The notes under the pieces are model-generated. The model did no database searches. It was not told the origin of the DNA and worked only from the letters and a program-made list of their open reading frames with translations. The position numbers and the translations under genes were made by a program. A stretch of DNA of 64,000 bases from an uncultured Clostridia bacterium (GTDB taxonomy: Bacteria > Bacillota > Clostridia > UBA1381). The stretch's first letter is position 1. Each line of letters begins with the position of its first letter. The DNA lies in assembly GCA_934501535.1 (NCBI GenBank), contig CAKSUM010000003.1, forward strand, positions 72,794 through 136,793, in the 5' to 3' direction. Below, piece by piece: positions 33,756 to 42,296 of the stretch.

Positions 33756-35105
33756 TCAGCTGAGCCGCGCCTCAATTATTGCGGCAAGATACTGTGCTTT
33801 CTGCGTAATAATATCAAGATTTTCTCCCTCAATCATAACGCGTACACACGGCTCCGTGCCGGACGCACGCACAAGCACTCTTCCCTTTCCGTCAAATTCC
33901 TCTTCGAGATTTTTTATCTCGTCAAGAATTACCTTATCTTTATCAAAATCCTTTTTCTTTTTATTGGATACCTTGGCATTTATAATGCACTGCGGCATCG
34001 TGTCATAAATCTGCGCCAGCTCAGACATTTTCTTACCGGACAGCTTGAGTATTTTCAGCACATTAAGCGCGGATACCAGACCGTCACCGGTAGTATTGTG
34101 ATTAAGGAAGATGATATGTCCCGAGGCTTCTCCGCCGAGATTGTAGCCCGAACGAAGCATCTCTTCAAGCACGTAACGGTCACCCACGGAGGTCTGAACC
34201 GTATTTATCCCAAGTTCCTTTGCCTTAAGTACCAGACCGAGGTTCGACATTACGGTTATAACCAGCGTGTTTTTACGCAAAAGCCCCAAATCCTTGAGAT
34301 AATTTGCACAGATAAGCATTATTTTGTCGCCGTCAATAACATTTCCTTTTTCATCGACCACCATAAGCCTGTCGGCGTCACCGTCAAACGCAAGACCGAT
34401 ATCTACTCCGACATTTTTTACATAATTGCACAAATCTTTCATGTGCGTTGAACCGCAGTGAAGATTAATGTTTGTACCGTTCGGGTGATTGTGTATTACA
34501 AACGGCTCGCCGCCGAGCGCCGATATTACTTTTGCCGCAGTCTTGCAGCTTGCACCGTTTGCACAGTCTATGGCTACGCGTATTCCCTGCAAATCGCAAT
34601 CTATTATGCTCTTTACAAATTCAATATAGTCGCTGACAGCCGTTTCGGAATGCTGAACAGTCCCCACATCATCGCCCGTCGGCAAATCAATCTTTTCGCT
34701 GTTATCAAGAATTATCGACTCGATGCGTTCTTCGATAGCGTCACTAAGCTTGTAGCCATTCGCATTAAAAATCTTTATGCCGTTATATTCGGCTGAATTG
34801 TGCGAAGCAGATATCATAATTCCCGCCTCAGCGTCATATTTGCGCGTCAGGTACGCAACCGCCGGTGTAGGTATAATTCCCAGCGTTACTACCTTTGCAC
34901 CCACCGAGCAAAGTCCGGCAGCCAGTGCAGCCTCCAGCATATCGCAGGATATACGTGTATCTTTTCCTATAAGTATCTTGGGTTTTCTGTGAGATTCTTC
35001 TGTCAGCACAAATGCAGCTGCCTGACCTATTTTAAACGCCAGCTCACATGTGAGTTCCTGGTTTGCGACGCCGCGCGCGCCGTCCGTTCCGAATAATCTT
35101 CCCAT
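33756..35105 (-). CDS. glmM: Phosphoglucosamine mutase
   Basis: Converts glucosamine-6-phosphate to glucosamine-1-phosphate for UDP-GlcNAc and cell-wall synthesis. It has 449 residues. The phospho-serine loop MISASHNSAEYNGIKIF (about 98-114), metal loop FDGDADRLMVVD (about 240) and phosphate loop VRASGTEPCVRVM (about 418) are intact. AAAGGAATGATAAA precedes the ATG, below a GTGCCggcGGCAC hairpin. It is downstream of glmS, which makes its substrate; 358 bases of tandem repeat lie between them. Confidence 0.97.
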   Translation of the reverse strand: MGRLFGTDGARGVANQELTCELAFKIGQAAAFVLTEESHRKPKILIGKDTRISCDMLEAALAAGLCSVGAKVVTLGIIPTPAVAYLTRKYDAEAGIMISASHNSAEYNGIKIFNANGYKLSDAIEERIESIILDNSEKIDLPTGDDVGTVQHSETAVSDYIEFVKSIIDCDLQGIRVAIDCANGASCKTAAKVISALGGEPFVIHNHPNGTNINLHCGSTHMKDLCNYVKNVGVDIGLAFDGDADRLMVVDEKGNVIDGDKIMLICANYLKDLGLLRKNTLVITVMSNLGLVLKAKELGINTVQTSVGDRYVLEEMLRSGYNLGGEASGHIIFLNHNTTGDGLVSALNVLKILKLSGKKMSELAQIYDTMPQCIINAKVSNKKKKDFDKDKVILDEIKNLEEEFDGKGRVLVRASGTEPCVRVMIEGENLDIITQKAQYLAAIIEARLS

Positions 35106-35166
35106 TTTATCATTCCTTTCTGTGCCGCCGGCACAAATCCGTATTATCTGTAATTTATTTAATATT

Positions 35167-35471
35167 TTACTGTTGACTTTAGCTCATTCACATTACCACG
35201 TATTTCGGTACCTCACGAACAAAAAGCGGTGCTGTGGGCAGATTTATTCCGCTTGATTTACTGTTGACAGAAATTTGTTCACAGTGACGTTTTGACGTGA
35301 GCGGTGCCGTACATCGGTACTGCCCCGAGCGAAAAGCGGTGCTGTGGGCAAATTTATTCCGCTTGATTTACTGTTGACAGAAATTTGTTCACAGTGACGT
35401 TTTGACATGAGCGGTGCCGTACATCGGTACTGCCCCGAACGAAAAGCGGTGCTGTGGGCAAATTTATTCAA
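35167..35471. repeat. 110-bp tandem repeat between glmS and glmM
   Basis: The motif GCGGTGCTGTGGGCA occurs at 35226, 35336 and 35446, giving an exact 110-base period. Units 35226-35335 and 35336-35445 differ at only a few positions. The third copy is cut at about 35471, inside the start of the glmS 3' end. A diverged partial copy precedes them from 35167. Each unit has AAGCGG/CCGCTT arms and a GTGCCG-TACAT-CGGTAC hairpin. 110 is not a multiple of 3 and no convincing gene is present, so the array is non-coding. Confidence 0.9.
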
Positions 35472-37272
35472 CAGTAACTGACTTCGCAAGGTTTCTCGGC
35501 TTATCTACATCAAATCCTTTTGCCGTGCATACATAATATGCAAGCAGCTGCAGCGGAATAATCGCCGGAAGCGGAGCCAGCATCGGGTCAATCTGCGGAA
35601 GCTTTACTATTTCATTATATGCCGATGTATCGGACAGGCATGACGTAAACCCAACCGTGTAAGCGCCGCGCGCCGTAACCTCCTTTACGTTGCTGTTCAG
35701 CTTATTGCTGATGTCCGGGTCGGTGCAAACGGAAATCACAACAGTACCGTCCTCAATAAGCGCGATAGGTCCGTGTTTCAGTTCACCGCTGGCATATGCG
35801 TCGGAATGAATGTATGAAATCTCTTTCAGTTTCAGCGACGCCTCCAGCGCAATAAAGTAGTCAAGCCCTCTGCCGAGGAAGTAAACATCGTGTTCGCCTG
35901 CAATCTTTTCGGCAAGTTTTTTTATATCCGAATTATTTTCAAGAATTTTCGATACAACGCTGTCCATATCCAAAAGCTGATTTTTTATATCCGTAAGCTT
36001 ATTTTCCGATACGGTTTCACGCTTTTCGGCAAGATACATTGCAAAAAGGTAGAATGCAACAAGCTGCGTTGTGTACGCCTTTGTAGACGCAACCGCGATT
36101 TCCGGTCCTGCATAGGTGTAAAAAACATAATCCGCCTCACGCGCTACGGAAGATCCTACCACATTCGTTATTGCATATACGGTATTGCCCAGCTTTTTTG
36201 CCATTCTCAAAACCGCAAGCGTATCTGCTGTTTCGCCCGACTGACTTACCACGAGTACAGCCGTACTGTCATCAATCAACGGATTTCCGTAACGAAATTC
36301 CGACGCCAGGCACACCTCACACGGAAGCTTTGCCAAAGATTCTATCGCTTTCTTCCCCACCAGTCCGGCATGATATGCCGTTCCGCACGCAACAATGTAC
36401 AGCTTGCGGATTTTATCCGAAAATTTTATATTATCAAGCGTCAGCGTCAGATTTTTGTCCAATCTGCCGCGGAGCGTATTGCGTATAGCCTGAGGCTGCT
36501 CATGAATTTCTTTCAGCATAAAGTGGTCATAGCCCTCTTTCTGCGAAGCCTGAGCCGAAAACTGAACCTTATATATTTCCTTTTCTATCGGGTTTCCGTC
36601 AATATCGCAAATGCTCACGCTATCCTTAGTCAAGGTCACAAACTCTCCGTCATTAAGCAAATACACATCTCTCGTTTCCGACAAAATCGCCGGAATATCC
36701 GACGCTATAAAGTTTCCGTCCTTCCCAAGACCTGCAATCAGCGGACTGTCCTTGCGCACGGCAACAAGTTTATCCGGCTCGGCTGCGGCAATTACGCCGA
36801 TTGAATAGCTGCCGTCCAGTTTTGCCGCCGTTTTGCGTACAGCCGCCAAAAGGTCGCCGTCATAATAATAGTCAATAAGATGCGGTATAACTTCTGTGTC
36901 CGTTTCGGATTTGAAGGTATATCCCTTTTCTTTCAGGAAGCCTTTTATAGCCTCATGATTTTCAATTATACCGTTGTGCACAACAGCAATTGTGCCGTCC
37001 GCATTGGTATGCGGATGCGAGTTTTTAACCGACGGCACACCATGCGTCGCCCAGCGCGTATGACCTATGCCGAGATTGCCCGACACCGGGTTTTTCTCAA
37101 GAATTTCACGCAGGCCCGCGAGTCTGCCCTTTTCCTTTGCTATATTGATTTTGCTGCCGTCAAATACCGCAATTCCTGCCGAATCATACCCGCGGTATTC
37201 AAGGCTTTCAAGTCCGTTCAATAATAATTCCACTGCGTTCTTAGAACCGATATATCCAACTATTCCACACAT
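35464..37272 (-). CDS. glmS: Glutamine-fructose-6-phosphate aminotransferase (isomerizing)
   Basis: Makes glucosamine-6-phosphate from fructose-6-phosphate and glutamine, the first step of amino-sugar synthesis. 602 residues. The glutaminase domain begins MCGIVGYIGS with catalytic Cys2 and includes GIGHTRWATHGVPS. Two SIS domains follow (VVSQSGETADTLAVLRMAK, GRGLDYFIALEASLKLKEISYIHSDAYASGELKHGPIALIED). It ends in the family tail KPRNLAKSVTVE. A glmS ribozyme lies in its leader. The third copy of the 110-bp repeat abuts the stop codon. Confidence 0.98.
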   Translation of the reverse strand: MCGIVGYIGSKNAVELLLNGLESLEYRGYDSAGIAVFDGSKINIAKEKGRLAGLREILEKNPVSGNLGIGHTRWATHGVPSVKNSHPHTNADGTIAVVHNGIIENHEAIKGFLKEKGYTFKSETDTEVIPHLIDYYYDGDLLAAVRKTAAKLDGSYSIGVIAAAEPDKLVAVRKDSPLIAGLGKDGNFIASDIPAILSETRDVYLLNDGEFVTLTKDSVSICDIDGNPIEKEIYKVQFSAQASQKEGYDHFMLKEIHEQPQAIRNTLRGRLDKNLTLTLDNIKFSDKIRKLYIVACGTAYHAGLVGKKAIESLAKLPCEVCLASEFRYGNPLIDDSTAVLVVSQSGETADTLAVLRMAKKLGNTVYAITNVVGSSVAREADYVFYTYAGPEIAVASTKAYTTQLVAFYLFAMYLAEKRETVSENKLTDIKNQLLDMDSVVSKILENNSDIKKLAEKIAGEHDVYFLGRGLDYFIALEASLKLKEISYIHSDAYASGELKHGPIALIEDGTVVISVCTDPDISNKLNSNVKEVTARGAYTVGFTSCLSDTSAYNEIVKLPQIDPMLAPLPAIIPLQLLAYYVCTAKGFDVDKPRNLAKSVTVE

Positions 37273-37326
37273 AATTTTAAAGCTCCTCTACAAAAAATAT
37301 TAACACAAATAACAGGCAGGCGCATA

Positions 37327-37354
37327 AAAAGAAACAAAATCTTTCGTTTCTTTC
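37327..37354 (-). other. Hairpin between the ribozyme and glmS
   Basis: On the - strand AAAGAAAC and GTTTCTTT pair around GAAAGATTTT, followed by a few Ts. It could stabilise the downstream cleavage product or act as a weak attenuator. Confidence 0.4.
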
Positions 37355-37389
37355 TATCCTGTCAGTATTTACGTACGTTATTCATTGCA

Positions 37390-37520
37390 TAGGCGTTTGT
37401 TTACGGATTACTCCGATGCTTTGTGCCGATGCTGCGACATGACTGCCGTGGGGTATCCGCCGATAATTTCGATAATCCCCAACCTCGTCAACCGCTGCCG
37501 TCATTCGGTTCTGGCGCTTT
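37390..37520 (-). ncRNA. glmS ribozyme (glucosamine-6-phosphate-activated)
   Basis: The - strand sequence contains the diagnostic glmS ribozyme blocks in order: AAAGCGCCAGAAC at the cleavage site (cut expected just before GCGCC, about 37517), GCGGTTGACGAGG, ATTATCGAAATTATCGGCGG, and GGATACCCCACGGCAGTCATG. A 3' CATCGGAGTAATCCG stem follows. Known glmS ribozymes self-cleave on binding glucosamine-6-phosphate, the product of the encoded enzyme, and the downstream mRNA is then destroyed. Location in the glmS leader confirms it. Confidence 0.95.
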
Positions 37521-37576
37521 TTTTAATAAATACTGTCCGACTTTTATATTTTTTGATGGCACAACAGTACATATGT

Positions 37577-37605
37577 ATTATATACGATTTTTTTTAAATT
37601 GTCAA
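37577..37605 (-). promoter_or_regulatory. Perfect consensus promoter of glmS
   Basis: On the - strand TTGACA (37600-37605), 17 bases, TATAAT (37577-37582). The transcript would start near 37570, about 50 bases before the ribozyme cleavage site. Confidence 0.85.
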
Positions 37606-37713
37606 TCAAAAAAGAAAATTTTACATAATATGGCTGAAAAGTATTGTAAATTCAAAATTTTTACAGTGAATTTTTCCGAAAATATTATAAAATCCCGGCT
37701 TTTATAAATTGCA

Positions 37714-37744
37714 AAAGCGGCAGGATTTTCTCTCCTGCCGCTTT
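37714..37744 (-). terminator. Terminator after the GH31 gene
   Basis: AAAGCGGCAGGA (37714-37725) pairs with TCCTGCCGCTTT (37733-37744) around a 7-base loop, followed by TTTT on -. The remaining 37606-37713 is AT-rich with no gene. Confidence 0.75.
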
Positions 37745-37798
37745 GATACTTTACGTTATTACGGAACATTTTTCAAAAAGCGTTCTGCACTTCTTATC

Positions 37799-39916
37799 CT
37801 ATTTATTCATAATTTCAACCGCCGCCGAAATTTCATCACAAATCACATTAATCGGTTTTTCGGTGCCGTGAACAACTATCTTCCACACACGGTTTTGCGG
37901 TTTATTATCGTATTCGCCCTCACGGATACCTATTTTTATATTAATTGCTTTCTCTGTTTCTTCGCAGATCATTCTTGTGCGGCAAGACGGCTTATCAAGA
38001 TAATCAAAACTTTCGCCGTCATCTTCGCGGAAAACATACTCGCTCTCTCCGTAAGGATAAAAATGCAGTATTATTTCTTCATCGCCGTATTGCGACATAA
38101 AATCTCTGTCGCGCCATTTGGGTATAATCGCGCCCTTTCTGATAAACAACGCTCCGCCTCTGCCCTTCGGAGGCATGTAATTGGAAATCGTGCAGTTTCC
38201 GTCATGCTCCTCATTCGTCCAGAAATCTATCCATTTTCCCTCCGGCAGATAAATCTCGCTTGTGAATGCCGAGATAAGCATACTTTCACCCAGCATATAC
38301 TGATTTGCACAATCGCTGCATTTTTCGTCATTCTGAAACTCCAGCGCCATGGGGCGAATCATCGGCACACCGGTTTCATGACATTCTATCGCCGCCGAAT
38401 ATATGTACGGAATTATGCTGTAACGCAGGCGCGCATAGAACGTATATGCCTCTTCGCACTCAGGACCTGCATACCACGGCTGATCCATACCTGCCCACGC
38501 ATTATGGTGCGCCCACGGCGCAAGCATGCCGAAATGTATTGCGGCAATATCATGAATATTCATATCTACCGTTGTATTCATAAATCCGGACATCGCCAGA
38601 TTTTCCAGCCATATCATGCTGCCTTCCAATCCGCCGTTGTCCCCCGTTGTGCACGCACCCCATCGCTGCTGACCGGTATATCCGCCGCAATAGTGAATAA
38701 ACGGGCGTTTGTTCATTTGTTCCTTAAATCCCTCATGCATCTGCTTCATCAGTATTACCTGCGAGATATTATGCATTTCAAATTCGCTTTTTCCGTTTGT
38801 GTATATTTTATTCGGGTCAATCCTTATTACCATATCGGCAGGGTCAAGTTTAAATCCGTCCGCGCCGTCATTGACAAACTGTTTAAGGTGCTCATAAAAC
38901 GCCGGGATTTTTTCCTCTCCGGTGAGCCGGCTTTCCTCTCGGTCGCACAAATCATAGTTGACGCAAATCCATAATGCCAGGTGAAATCCGAACCGCCGCA
39001 GGGTTGTCGGGAAGTTTCGCACATACTCGCGTGAACGCATCCACGGTTCCATATGGAATTTTTTCAAATCCCACTTCTTTTCAAAAGAATAGTCATAAAA
39101 TTTTTCCATCCACCCCGGCTCAAGACTTACATTATCGCATGGAATATGCTTTTCGCGAAAACGCAGCATATCATTCATAATATCAAACTGATTCTGATGA
39201 ATTTGCGCAATGTATGTAAGTCCGTACGCCCACTTCGGCAACAGCATACTTCTGCCGGTCAATTTTGTGTAACCGGCAATAATGTCTTTCATGCTGTCAC
39301 CGTACAGCAGGTAAACATCAAGCTCGTCAAAATTTCCGAGAACCGTCAGCCGTCCTTTCGCATTATCATCAATATCGACAAAGTGACGGTCGGAGGCGGC
39401 TATAAACAAGCCCCAGTTTTCATTGCTGTAAACAAGCGGTATTGCGATTTCGTCAAACTGGTATACAACCCAGTTCTGATACGAACCGCCGCGGTGCTGT
39501 ATGCCGCTGCGCCCCGCCTCGCCCAGACCGTAGAATTTTTCGCCGTCATTGATTTTGAAGCTTATTCCGAACTTTTTTTCTGAATTTCTTCCGTTTAATT
39601 CTTCGTTCCATTCAAGCTTTATATCCCCCGGTCTGCCGTCAACATTAAGGCGGAACGGAATTTTATCCGCGAAACGGTTCAAAAAATAATTTTCTTCCGT
39701 TTCCCAAAATTCGTCATCCTCCTGCTGACGCGTACAAAACTCCAGTACCCTCCCCGATGGAAGCGTAATTTTGTTTTCCTCCGATTTTACCTTCCCCTGT
39801 CCGTCCGCCTCCGGCACATTAATTATGCCGTAACGCTCAAGATAATTCTGCGGCATGTCCGAATGAGCCGAAATTCTCACTATTCCGTCGCATATGTTTT
39901 TAATTGTAATACCCAT
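37799..39916 (-). CDS. Glycoside hydrolase family 31 (alpha-glucosidase/alpha-xylosidase type)
   Basis: A 705-residue GH31 enzyme without a signal peptide, so cytoplasmic. The N-terminal beta-sandwich (GEKFYGLGEAGRSG, about 133) leads to the catalytic barrel (LLPKWAYGLTY, about 232). The nucleophile Asp lies in DGFKLDPADM (about 357) and GMDQPWYAG near residue 490. It cleaves alpha-glycosidic ends; whether glucosides, xylosides or galactosides cannot be told. ATG 39916 has GAAAGGATAATAAGC upstream. It has its own strong promoter, unlike the SLH genes upstream. Confidence 0.9.
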   Translation of the reverse strand: MGITIKNICDGIVRISAHSDMPQNYLERYGIINVPEADGQGKVKSEENKITLPSGRVLEFCTRQQEDDEFWETEENYFLNRFADKIPFRLNVDGRPGDIKLEWNEELNGRNSEKKFGISFKINDGEKFYGLGEAGRSGIQHRGGSYQNWVVYQFDEIAIPLVYSNENWGLFIAASDRHFVDIDDNAKGRLTVLGNFDELDVYLLYGDSMKDIIAGYTKLTGRSMLLPKWAYGLTYIAQIHQNQFDIMNDMLRFREKHIPCDNVSLEPGWMEKFYDYSFEKKWDLKKFHMEPWMRSREYVRNFPTTLRRFGFHLALWICVNYDLCDREESRLTGEEKIPAFYEHLKQFVNDGADGFKLDPADMVIRIDPNKIYTNGKSEFEMHNISQVILMKQMHEGFKEQMNKRPFIHYCGGYTGQQRWGACTTGDNGGLEGSMIWLENLAMSGFMNTTVDMNIHDIAAIHFGMLAPWAHHNAWAGMDQPWYAGPECEEAYTFYARLRYSIIPYIYSAAIECHETGVPMIRPMALEFQNDEKCSDCANQYMLGESMLISAFTSEIYLPEGKWIDFWTNEEHDGNCTISNYMPPKGRGGALFIRKGAIIPKWRDRDFMSQYGDEEIILHFYPYGESEYVFREDDGESFDYLDKPSCRTRMICEETEKAINIKIGIREGEYDNKPQNRVWKIVVHGTEKPINVICDEISAAVEIMNK

Positions 39917-40007
39917 GCTTATTATCCTTTCAGTACACATGCGCAGTCCGTATCAATTCCCATCGGGTACGTGACAAAGCGGACTTTGCACCTTATTAAT
40001 ATTTTAG

Positions 40008-40036
40008 ATTATATCAAACGCTTTTTCAGCTGTCAA
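40008..40036 (-). promoter_or_regulatory. Perfect consensus promoter of the GH31 gene
   Basis: On the - strand TTGACA (40031-40036), 17 bases, TATAAT (40008-40013). The leader after it can form either CAAAG-TCCG-CTTTG or a longer AGTCCG/CGGACT stem, mutually exclusive pairings. The spacer contains AAAGCGTTT, a fragment of a CcpA site, but the flanks do not match. Confidence 0.8.
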
Positions 40037-40044
40037 GGATTTAT

Positions 40045-42231
40045 TTACTTTATGTATATCTCTTTTTTCAGGCAATCGCACACGCAACCTCCGGCATATA
40101 TTTCAAACTTACCCGGCTCTTTAAGATATTCCGCATTATTATCATAAAAACCAAGCTCGCTCGTATCAAGCTCAAATTTCTCCGTAACCTGTCCTCCTGC
40201 CGGAACAAACACCTTGCGGAACAGCTTCATCTCACGCACCGGCCGCACCATGCTTGCCGCGACATCATGCGTATAAATTTGTATGACTTCTTCACCGTCG
40301 GTATCGCCGATATTTTTGACCGTAACGGAAATTTCTATTTTCTCCCCGAACGCATACCCGCTCTTATCAAGAGTAAATCCGGAAAATTCAAATTCCGTGT
40401 AACTCTTTCCGTAACCGAAACAATACTGCGGGAAAAACGGTGCGTCAATGTACCGCGAGCACCACCAATCATGCTGCGGCGCCGGTCTGCCCGTATTCAT
40501 CTGCGAATAATACATCGTCGGACACTGCGCAGTGTGGCTCGGCATAGAGAATGCAATTTTTGCACTCGGATTATACCTCCCCGACAGCACATCACAGACA
40601 GCATGCCCCATTTCACTGCCGAGCGCGTAGGTGAACAGCAACGCGTCCGACAGTTCCGCCGCCCTGCCGAGAACAAGCGGTCTGCCCGATACAACCAGCG
40701 TTACCACCTTTTTCCCGTGCGCTTTAAGCCGCTCCAAAAGTTCCTCCTGACGCGCAGGCAATGTCAGCTCCGCACGGCTCTCCGATTCACCGCTTATAAC
40801 CTGGCTTTCACCTGCCACAAACAGCACCATGTCCGCGTCTTTTGCCGCATCTTCGGCAGCCGCGAGCATCGAGTCATTTGTAAACATATAATTATAGTCG
40901 CCGTTTTTATACATTTCCGTCTGCTGCAGGCTTGTGTCTACGAAATCATAACTCGGCGCGTAAATAACATTTTCTTCGCCGTATTCCTCGCGCACCGCGT
41001 CCAAAATTGTAACGCAATCCGCAAGATTTGCTTTGCGCTCCGCCGCAACCCAGCCGCCGATTGTCGATTCTCTGTCCTCGGCAATTTTGCCTATTACCGC
41101 AATCTTCTGCGGTTTCATAGGCAGCGCACCGTTATTTTCCAGCAGCACAACGCACCGCTTTGCCGCCTCGCGCGCAAGCTCCCTCGCCTCCGTGCTGCAC
41201 AGCGCCGCCGCTGCCTTTTCCTCATCAATATACGGATTTTCAAACAATCCCAATTTATCCTTTAAATCAAGCACGCTGTAAACGGCGCGGTCAATATCCG
41301 CCATGTCGGCTCTGCCCGATTTCAGTGCTGCTTCTATGTTGCTTTCATAGCAGTCCGACATCATTTCAATATCCATTCCTGCCTTGAGTGCCTTTACGCA
41401 TGCGTCGAGCTTATCCTCCGCCGCACCGTGCGTGACTGTTTCACCCAAAGCGTTTGCATCGCTGATTACAAGACCGTCAAATCCCATTTCATCACGCAAA
41501 ATGTCCTTTAAAAGCCATTTATTTATTACGCACGGTACGCCGTCCACCTCATTGAACGCCGTCATTACGCCCTGCGCACCTGCCGCTATTGCAGCGCGGT
41601 AGGTCGGAAAATATACATTATACATTTTGCTGCGGCTCATATCAACCGTGTTATAATCTCTGCCGCCCTCGATAGCTCCGTAGCACGCAAAATGCTTTAC
41701 GCATGCCGCAAGGCTGTCATCTTTGTCAATTCCGCCGCCCTGAAATCCCTCAACGCGTGCTTTTGCAAATTCCGTGCCGAGGCATACGTCCTCGCCGCAG
41801 CCCTCGAAGCTCCTTCCCCAGCGCTGATCGCGGCTTACATCTACCATCGGCGCCCAGGTCATATGAATACCGTTTGCACGCGCCTCCGCCGCGGTTTGGC
41901 GGCAGGTCTTTTTTGCAAGCTCCGGCTCAAAGCTGCACGCCTCCGCAATCGGCACCGGGAACACCGTCCGATAACCGTGAATTATATCATGTCCGAAAAA
42001 CAGCGGTATCTTCAGCCGCGTTTCCTCCATTACTATTCTTTGCAGTTTGTTGAGCTTTTCCGGCCCGCTCAGCGATAAAAACGAACCGATTTTCCCGGCT
42101 TTCAGTTTTGCCAAAAGCTCCTCGTTCATATCTAAATTATCACTGTAAATCGACGTGCCGCATTGCACCAGCTGTCCGATTTTTTCGTCAAGCGTCATTT
42201 TCCCGATTAAATCCGTCAGTCTTTTCTTCAT
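40045..42231 (-). CDS. Glycoside hydrolase family 3 beta-glycosidase (BglX-like)
   Basis: A 728-residue GH3 enzyme without a signal peptide, probably cytoplasmic. The (beta/alpha)8 domain carries KHFACYGAIEGGRDYN and the nucleophile Asp in GFDGLVISDANAL (about 256). The alpha/beta sandwich (CVVLLENNGALPMKPQKIAVIG) and a C-terminal fibronectin III-like domain (FSGFTLDKSGYAFGEKIEISVTVKN) follow. GH3 enzymes remove terminal beta-glucose, beta-xylose or arabinofuranose; BglX-like members often prefer glucosides. AAAGGAATGTAAC precedes the ATG. A terminator separates it from the deacetylase-like gene, so some read-through or an unseen promoter must drive it. Confidence 0.93.
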   Translation of the reverse strand: MKKRLTDLIGKMTLDEKIGQLVQCGTSIYSDNLDMNEELLAKLKAGKIGSFLSLSGPEKLNKLQRIVMEETRLKIPLFFGHDIIHGYRTVFPVPIAEACSFEPELAKKTCRQTAAEARANGIHMTWAPMVDVSRDQRWGRSFEGCGEDVCLGTEFAKARVEGFQGGGIDKDDSLAACVKHFACYGAIEGGRDYNTVDMSRSKMYNVYFPTYRAAIAAGAQGVMTAFNEVDGVPCVINKWLLKDILRDEMGFDGLVISDANALGETVTHGAAEDKLDACVKALKAGMDIEMMSDCYESNIEAALKSGRADMADIDRAVYSVLDLKDKLGLFENPYIDEEKAAAALCSTEARELAREAAKRCVVLLENNGALPMKPQKIAVIGKIAEDRESTIGGWVAAERKANLADCVTILDAVREEYGEENVIYAPSYDFVDTSLQQTEMYKNGDYNYMFTNDSMLAAAEDAAKDADMVLFVAGESQVISGESESRAELTLPARQEELLERLKAHGKKVVTLVVSGRPLVLGRAAELSDALLFTYALGSEMGHAVCDVLSGRYNPSAKIAFSMPSHTAQCPTMYYSQMNTGRPAPQHDWWCSRYIDAPFFPQYCFGYGKSYTEFEFSGFTLDKSGYAFGEKIEISVTVKNIGDTDGEEVIQIYTHDVAASMVRPVREMKLFRKVFVPAGGQVTEKFELDTSELGFYDNNAEYLKEPGKFEIYAGGCVCDCLKKEIYIK

Positions 42232-42257
42232 GTTACATTCCTTTCTTTCCCAAAAAG

Positions 42258-42288
42258 GCGGGAGCTGCCATAAAATCGGTGCTCCCGC
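42258..42288 (-). terminator. Terminator after the deacetylase-like gene
   Basis: GCGGGAGC (42258-42265) pairs with GCTCCCGC (42281-42288), followed on - by CTTTTT. It marks the end of the SLH/CAZyme operon. Confidence 0.85.
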
Positions 42289-42296
42289 GATTTCTG

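Noticed and set aside
35244..35489. 81-codon open frame on - across the tandem repeat
   Set aside because: It is made only of the 110-bp repeat, whose period is not a multiple of three, has no good ribosome-binding site and overlaps the glmS end.
37709..38974. 421-codon open frame on +, antisense to the GH31 gene
   Set aside because: It is a shadow of a clear GH31 enzyme and its composition (Arg/Phe/Tyr/Cys-rich) is typical of antisense frames. The similar 304-codon frame at 35890-36804 is a shadow of glmS.
40008..40036. CcpA (cre) site in the GH31 promoter
   Set aside because: Only the AAAGCGTTT core is present; the flanking TG and CA positions do not match.
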